Origin: Oscheius sp. JU75
Taxonomy: Eukaryota; Nematoda; Chromadorea; Rhabditida; Rhabditidae
Length of the DNA stretch: 64,000 bases
Direction of reading: 5' to 3'
Assembly: GCA_037178855.1 (NCBI GenBank)
Contig: JASJZC010000002.1
Coordinates: forward strand, 5,208,001 to 5,272,000
The notes beneath the pieces were generated by a model. That model saw only the letters and a program-made list of their open reading frames with translations. It made no database searches and had not been told where the DNA came from. Below are positions 59,159 to 64,000 of the stretch, in pieces (positions within the stretch are counted from its first letter, which is position 1; every line of letters begins with the position of its first letter). The position numbers and the translations under genes were made by a program.

Positions 59159-60092
59159 ATGTTCCACAACACGTTCCAAAGTGGACTGCTCTCCGTTCTC
59201 TACAGCATTGGCAGCAAACCTCTTCAGATTTGGGACAAAAAGGTACTACTTTATACGTTTGTCCTCTCAGAATGGAGATTCAGGTCAAAAACGGGCACGT
59301 AAAACGGATAACGGACGAGGATATTCAATCGCTGGTGATAGAAGTCTTAGGAGCCAATGTCAGGTACCTTTTCCTATAAAATCTTGACTAACTTTCCTTC
59401 AGCACGTCGTATATTTCCTGTCCCTTGGACCCGAAGACGAATCTCGGCATCAAACTTCCATATTTCGTGATGATTGTCAAGAATATGAAGAAATACTTCA
59501 CCTTTGAAATACAGGTAACAGTTTATCCTTCTTTGAACTCATCCTCTTCAGATTATGGACGACAAGGGGGTCAAACGGCGATTTCGAGCCTCAAACTTTC
59601 AGTCTACAACACGAGTCAAGCCCTTCATCTGCACGATGCCGTTACGAATGGACGAGGGCTGGAACCAGATACAATTTAATCTACAGGACTTCACAAAACG
59701 GGCATACGGGACGAATTTCGCGGAAACACTTCGTATTCAGGTTCAAAAGTTTGCTTTTCCAATTTCAGGAGAAAGAACTTGTCAATGGAGACCCTTACCC
59801 GGGTCGTTTGAATGTCAGGCGAGAAATTTACCTCTTGGCCACGCAGGGCCAAGTTTCGTGCACGATAAAACTTGTAGATAAGCTTTTTAAAGCTGCTTCA
59901 GCGTAACAGTTGCAAACTTGCCTATTCAAACAAATATTTGCTTCTTTTCAGATCCACGCCAATTGCCGTATCCGCCGAGTTTATTTCGCCGATCGTCTTT
60001 ACACGGAGGACGAGTTGCCGGCCGAGTTCAAGCTCTATCTTCCCATTACACGTTCAGCTCCAGGAATCACTGCCACAACGTCCACTGCCTGA
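59159..60092 (+). CDS. cfap-20: cilia- and flagella-associated protein 20 (CFAP20/BUG22)
   Basis: Five exons give about 200 residues that follow CFAP20 almost residue for residue: [94 protein letters not shown] and [19 protein letters not shown]. The last about ten residues ([10 protein letters not shown]) are lineage-specific. CFAP20 is an axonemal inner-junction protein and also modifies tubulin in sensory cilia. Intron 4 (about 210 nt) is the longest. The start is fixed by conservation and lies just after an acceptor. An RFX X-box sits just upstream. The gene converges with SLC10, the stops 55 bp apart. Confidence 0.96.
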
Positions 60093-60147
60093 TCAAAGGT
60101 TATAACATCATTTTTGTATTTGTAGAACTTTATCTCGATCTCATAAA

Positions 60148-61861
60148 TTAACAAATTTCTCTGAATTGGCCTTCTGGTTTTGGTGAGATTACATCCCTTG
60201 ACTCGTCCGATCGCGTCACAGTAATTTCCGGAAAAAGTATGGAAGTTTTGGGGAGAGACAGTCTTACCATCCCGTTTGAGCTGACTTTATACTTTTCCTC
60301 CGTCGTTCCCTCCTTTCCCCTAAACTTTCGCCAGCATTTCAGACAGAACCACAGACATATCAGTGGCTTGTCCGTACAGAGCATAATCGCGAACAAAATA
60401 GTCAGGGAAATATCCACTTCCGGTTCCGGGAGACTCCACATCATCAGAATCGTTGCTATCCCTGGATTTCATAGTTTTTCTCCTATCATTTTCCAAACTT
60501 GCCAACGTTCTGTACTCCCGTCTCGATAGCAATTGTGATCTTGTCCTTGAAGTCCAGCTTGAAGAAACTAGCCGTGATATAGGCGATGATGTAGCCGGAC
60601 CAGGGAAGAGCACAGCCGACTATGAAGACCCGCCAATTGAGAAGAAGCAGCACGTACCAGTTGGCGTAGATGGCGAAGCAGGTAAAGAAGGCCGTCGCGA
60701 TCCATGAAATTAACTAGAGATTGCAGTATTTCTGAAGGACAAGATACCTTGATATATTTCTCTATCTGCTTGATTAAATGCTGTCGAGTCGTGATGAAAT
60801 ACATTCCTAAGGAGGCAGGAATCAGAAGAGCCACCAGGCCTTCAACGATGGCCATAAATGGAATGTCTACTCTCTTCGAGGTGAATTGTTTTCCTAGGGT
60901 TGAGATCCAGAGAGGCATCATGACTGAAACTCGTTAGAATACAGAATAGCGCGCATACCCATGGCAGCTACAGTTTGAGTGAAGGTCATCGAAACCGAGA
61001 GATCCAGATTTCCGCCGAAGATGATCGTCCAGAAGGAGCTCTTCCCACCGCCAGGACAGGTAGAGGCGGCGAACAGAGCCAGTCGAAGAACCATTTGCTC
61101 CTCGGAGAGACCGTAGGTTGCCAGAAGGTATCCGGTCTGAATCAGCTTGTCAGGATCAGTCCAGTTACTGTCTCTTTCTCTGTCCCACAGTCCTGTTTCC
61201 ATCCTTTGGCTCTCGACACAAAACCCACGATTGGCATGAGGAAGAACTGACAGAAGAAGCCAATTATCGGGCCGACTGGCAGCTGCATCACTGCTCTGAA
61301 AACAGTCTTCGAATTCTGGCATAAAATTGGACCAACTTGATCTTTCTCCATTCCAGCTGCGTCCCCATAAGGAAAGTGACAAAGACGACAAAGACTCCAG
61401 CTGTGGCCGCGAAAGCATTGGCCATCGTTACATACCACTGTGCTCTCATCACTCGGACAACGTAAGGCTCCTTCACCCTGAATTCGTACAGTTCTCCATA
61501 GTTTCAAGGACAATCACGTGATATTCCCAAACCACACGTCGAGTTCGGTGATGCCGAGGAAAGTCGCTTCAATGGTTGCATTGAAAGCGGACTCGTTCAG
61601 TCGACTGATTGACGTAACTCTGCATGTTCTCTGATGAAGGCAATCCGCTTTTAGAGTCACGTTGTCCAGGTGTCTCAGCTCTGAATCAGTCCCCAGCACA
61701 GTAATTGTAACATTCCTAGAATTTGCATAAGACTACGAACAGAAGAAGACTGACCTGAACTGAGAGACGCGGAACTGGTCCAACTCTTCGGGCTCTATCC
61801 AAATCTCAAAGGCCTGGATGGAGAGACACAGAAGAACTACCCATAGATGCCTAGTACCCAT
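60148..61861 (-). CDS. SLC10-family sodium/bile-acid-type transporter with extracellular N-domain
   Basis: Nine or so exons read from 61861 down; the start MGTRHLWVVLLCLSIQAFEI is a signal peptide placed directly after TTTCCAG. An extracellular domain with NxT/S sites follows, then the membrane domain: VTMANAFAATAGVFVVFVTF, VGPIIGFFCQFFLMPIVG, FAASTCPGGGKSSF (the SLC10 substrate-site Cys-Pro-Gly-Gly), GGNLDLSVSMTFTQTVAAMG, MMPLWISTLG and ITIAIETGVQNVG (the conserved ETGxQN sodium site). This layout is that of SLC10A3/A5-like members. One intron is 32 nt (61193-61224) and another has a GC donor (60462-60502). The last stretch may read straight to the stop at 60148 or splice a possible intron after SSNGM; the C-terminus is therefore uncertain. 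Substrate unknown. Confidence 0.9.
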
Positions 61862-62521
61862 CTGGAAACTGATCATTGGAGCTGTATGAAAATCTGTTGG
61901 GAGAGAGTGAGAATGAGTTCAGAGATTCGTCGGGAGCGGGATGAGGGGATTGTTCATCTGATCAAATAGAACAAAATGGGGAGGGGGAGTGGTTGAAGCC
62001 GTTTTACAAGGGCTTCGTGAGGAGAACAGATTTTTTAAATTCGCTATACAAAAAGGCTAGCAGATCGAGGCGAGGTGGGTGAAATAATCGACGGGAGATG
62101 AAGCGATAGGAACAGATTGATCTCGACACTGAATTGGACAGGAAGTAGTGGCTTGTTTTCGTGATTCAAAGAAGACGTCAGAGACTAACAAACATCTCCA
62201 AATCAAGGACGAGAGCACCTCGTTCCCTGTGGTCATGGCGACGGAATAATGAGCAGAGTTTAGTCATCGAAAGGCACTTCCCTGTGCGAAGAGAGCCAGC
62301 CTACCTGACACTGCCGATAATCGGGATAACAAGGTAACCGCCGGCGAGTTCAACCGGATTGCCATCGGGTGTTCGATTGACGTGAATACGAGGGGACTAT
62401 CAGTTTCTAGCTTTACTGTTTCTGCAAATAGTTCGAGGGATTCCAAACCAGCCAGAAGCTGTCATAAATCACCAGCGATCGGCCTACTTCCTTTCTTTTT
62501 CGCGCTTACTCTCTCGTAACT
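61862..62521. other. divergent intergenic region of SLC10 and tyrosinase
   Basis: 660 bp between two head-to-head genes; must contain both promoters. I see no distinct motif. Confidence 0.4.
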
Positions 62522-64000
62522 ATGATCACACTTTGGCTTTTCGTGTTCCTTCTCCCGTCGATCAACAGCCAAATAAGATGTTCCAATGCTCCGGACAAGG
62601 GAACCGAGAATATTTGCAACCAGATCCAACGATGGAGTCAATATGTTCGGGTAGGCTTGGACTCTTCTGTTTTGATAGTTTCCAGACGCTACCCATAAAA
62701 TCGTTCTCCGGACGTGATTTTATAGAACAAAATCGGACCATCTACGACTGCATGGATCCACAATGCATTTGTGTTTTTTTGGCAAACAGTGCGTATCATC
62801 TCTACCAATCATCTTTTTTTCCATTCCAGGGAACACTCCCTGTGGAACCGGAGACTTCCCAAACGGCTGGACGAAGAGTCTTCGAAAGGAGTACCGACAG
62901 TTGACTGACGATGAGCGAGAGCGATATCACAAGGCGATGTGGGCCATCAAAGCAAATGGCGACTACTTGACTCTGTCAACGATTCATCGAGACATGAGTC
63001 AGTCACCATGTGCTCATTCGGGTCCCTCCTTCCTGCCATGGCATCGTGAATACATCAAGAGAGTGGAAATTGCTTTGAGGAAGGTGGACCCTCTAGTCCC
63101 GGGACTACCGTACTGGGATTCTACTCTTGAGAATCGGATTCCCAACCCGAAAGATTCCGTTCTTTGGAGCAATGAACTCATGGGACAGACAGACAGACTT
63201 GGCTTCGTGACTACGGGAGCTTTTGCCAATTGGAGGATCAACGATGTGAGGAAGAATTGAATTCAAAAAGTTTGAAAGTCTAGGGTACCCGGGTCTTTAC
63301 GCGTCAGTTGGGCGAAGGCTATTCTCCATTTTCCGACGACGATCTCAGCAAAGTCGCTGCTCTCACAACCATTACTAACTTTTTGGGTTACACGTCACCT
63401 GGACCGGTAACATTTCGCTCTACAGAGAGTTTCTTTTAGAACTGTGCAAATCCAGCTCCCTGGGAGGCCCCAGAGTTTGAGCATGGAAAGCCGCATTCTT
63501 GGATCGGAGGAGACATGTTTCTCACAAGGACCAGTACCTACGATCCAATTTTCTTCCAGCATCACAGTTTTGTAGATCTCATCTGGGAGAATTGGAGAGT
63601 CAACAGACAGGTCAATGATGAAAAAAAAGTCTTACAGACAGTTCAGACTAGAGAGACCCGTGAGACCGAATACCCACCTGACGACATCCATTGCACTTCT
63701 CCCATTTACTATGCTCGAGCACAGATGCAACCCTTCTACAAGGTCAATCTGGATGGTCTTTCCAATCAGTACATGGGTAACTGTTTCCATTTCTTTCTCA
63801 CTAAGGTACTCAGATAATTTGGTTGACTTTGCTGCAAGGCCGACCTGCACCAGTAGTTCTTCCGAATGTCTGTCCCGTTTCCTGTTCTGTGACCTCTCTC
63901 ATGGAGCAGCTCGTTGTGCCTCAAAGATCGTGGTCGGTGGCAATTGTACAGGATACTACCAGAACGAAGATGTCTGCTATCAAGGACAGTGCGTGTTGGG
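62522..64000 (+). CDS. secreted tyrosinase, 3' end beyond the window
   Basis: MITLWLFVFLLPSINSQIRC is a signal peptide. The exons then give PCGTGDFPNGWTKSLRKEYR, the CuA region SIHRD...HSGPSFLPWHREYIKRVE (copper His residues), DPLVPGLPYWDST, and the CuB region HGKPHSWIGGDM plus YDPIFFQHHSFVDLIWENW. A Cys-rich part follows (TCTSSSECLSRFLFCD, GNCTGYYQNEDVCYQG), resembling the C-terminal modules of nematode TYR proteins. The enzyme oxidises phenols to quinones, in worms probably for cuticle or eggshell hardening. Introns are 27-40 nt; one 27-nt candidate (after WRVNRQ) is stop-free and may be exon instead. The last intron donor lies at SNQ|YSDN. The coding region runs past position 64000, so the protein is partial. 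Confidence 0.93.

Overview
This is nuclear DNA from a nematode. The evidence is two cuticle collagens (one ending in the nematode form [13 protein letters not shown]), a secreted nematode-type tyrosinase, introns mostly of 26-50 nt ending in TTTCAG, likely trans-splice acceptors (pyrimidine-CAG) a few bases before most start codons, and a cog-1/Nkx6 gene whose 3'UTR carries lsy-6 microRNA seed sites. The species cannot be fixed from the sequence. I found no rRNA, tRNA, CRISPR array or bacterial feature. All exon models were built by hand from frame continuity, splice consensus and remembered family alignments.

Layout. 1-6.5 kb: non-genic, with a 2.7-kb element bounded by inverted repeats, a small palindrome and a TA microsatellite. 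6.5-15.4 kb, plus strand: a BAR-domain protein, two tandem acetyl-CoA acetyltransferases (mitochondrial kat-1-like, then cytosolic) and a peroxiredoxin-like 2 protein. The last three are about 200 bp apart, like a nematode operon. The last large intron of the second thiolase holds an opposite-strand nested gene and a 545-bp hairpin transposon. 15.6-16.9 kb, minus: hnRNP A1-like RNA-binding protein. 18.8-20.5 kb, plus: divergent class II histone deacetylase. 20.5-31.3 kb: large gene-poor upstream region of the next gene. 31.3-34.4 kb, plus: Nkx6/cog-1 homeobox gene. 35.2-36.3 kb: unrecognised gene. 38.0-39.1 kb, minus: cuticle collagen. 42.4-45.2 kb, minus: ammonium transporter. 49.2-49.9 kb, plus: four-helix membrane protein. 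50.0-51.9 kb, minus: second cuticle collagen and a small signal-peptide protein. 52.5-53.6 kb, plus: secreted helical protein. 53.8-55.2 kb, minus: Rabin8-type Rab GEF. 57.7-58.4 kb, minus: PTPMT1 phosphatase. 59.2-60.1 kb, plus: CFAP20. 60.1-61.9 kb, minus: SLC10 transporter. 62.5-64 kb, plus: tyrosinase, cut by the window end.

How genes fit together. The thiolases and the redox protein suggest a metabolic group (ketone body/isoleucine catabolism plus redox). The collagens, the small secreted protein and the tyrosinase fit cuticle building. CFAP20 has a perfect X-box in its promoter, placing it in the RFX/DAF-19 ciliary regulon; Rabin8 is also a ciliary trafficking factor in other animals, but I saw no X-box next to it. 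The strongest regulatory finding is three lsy-6 seed matches in the cog-1 3'UTR, one extending to 11 complementary bases.
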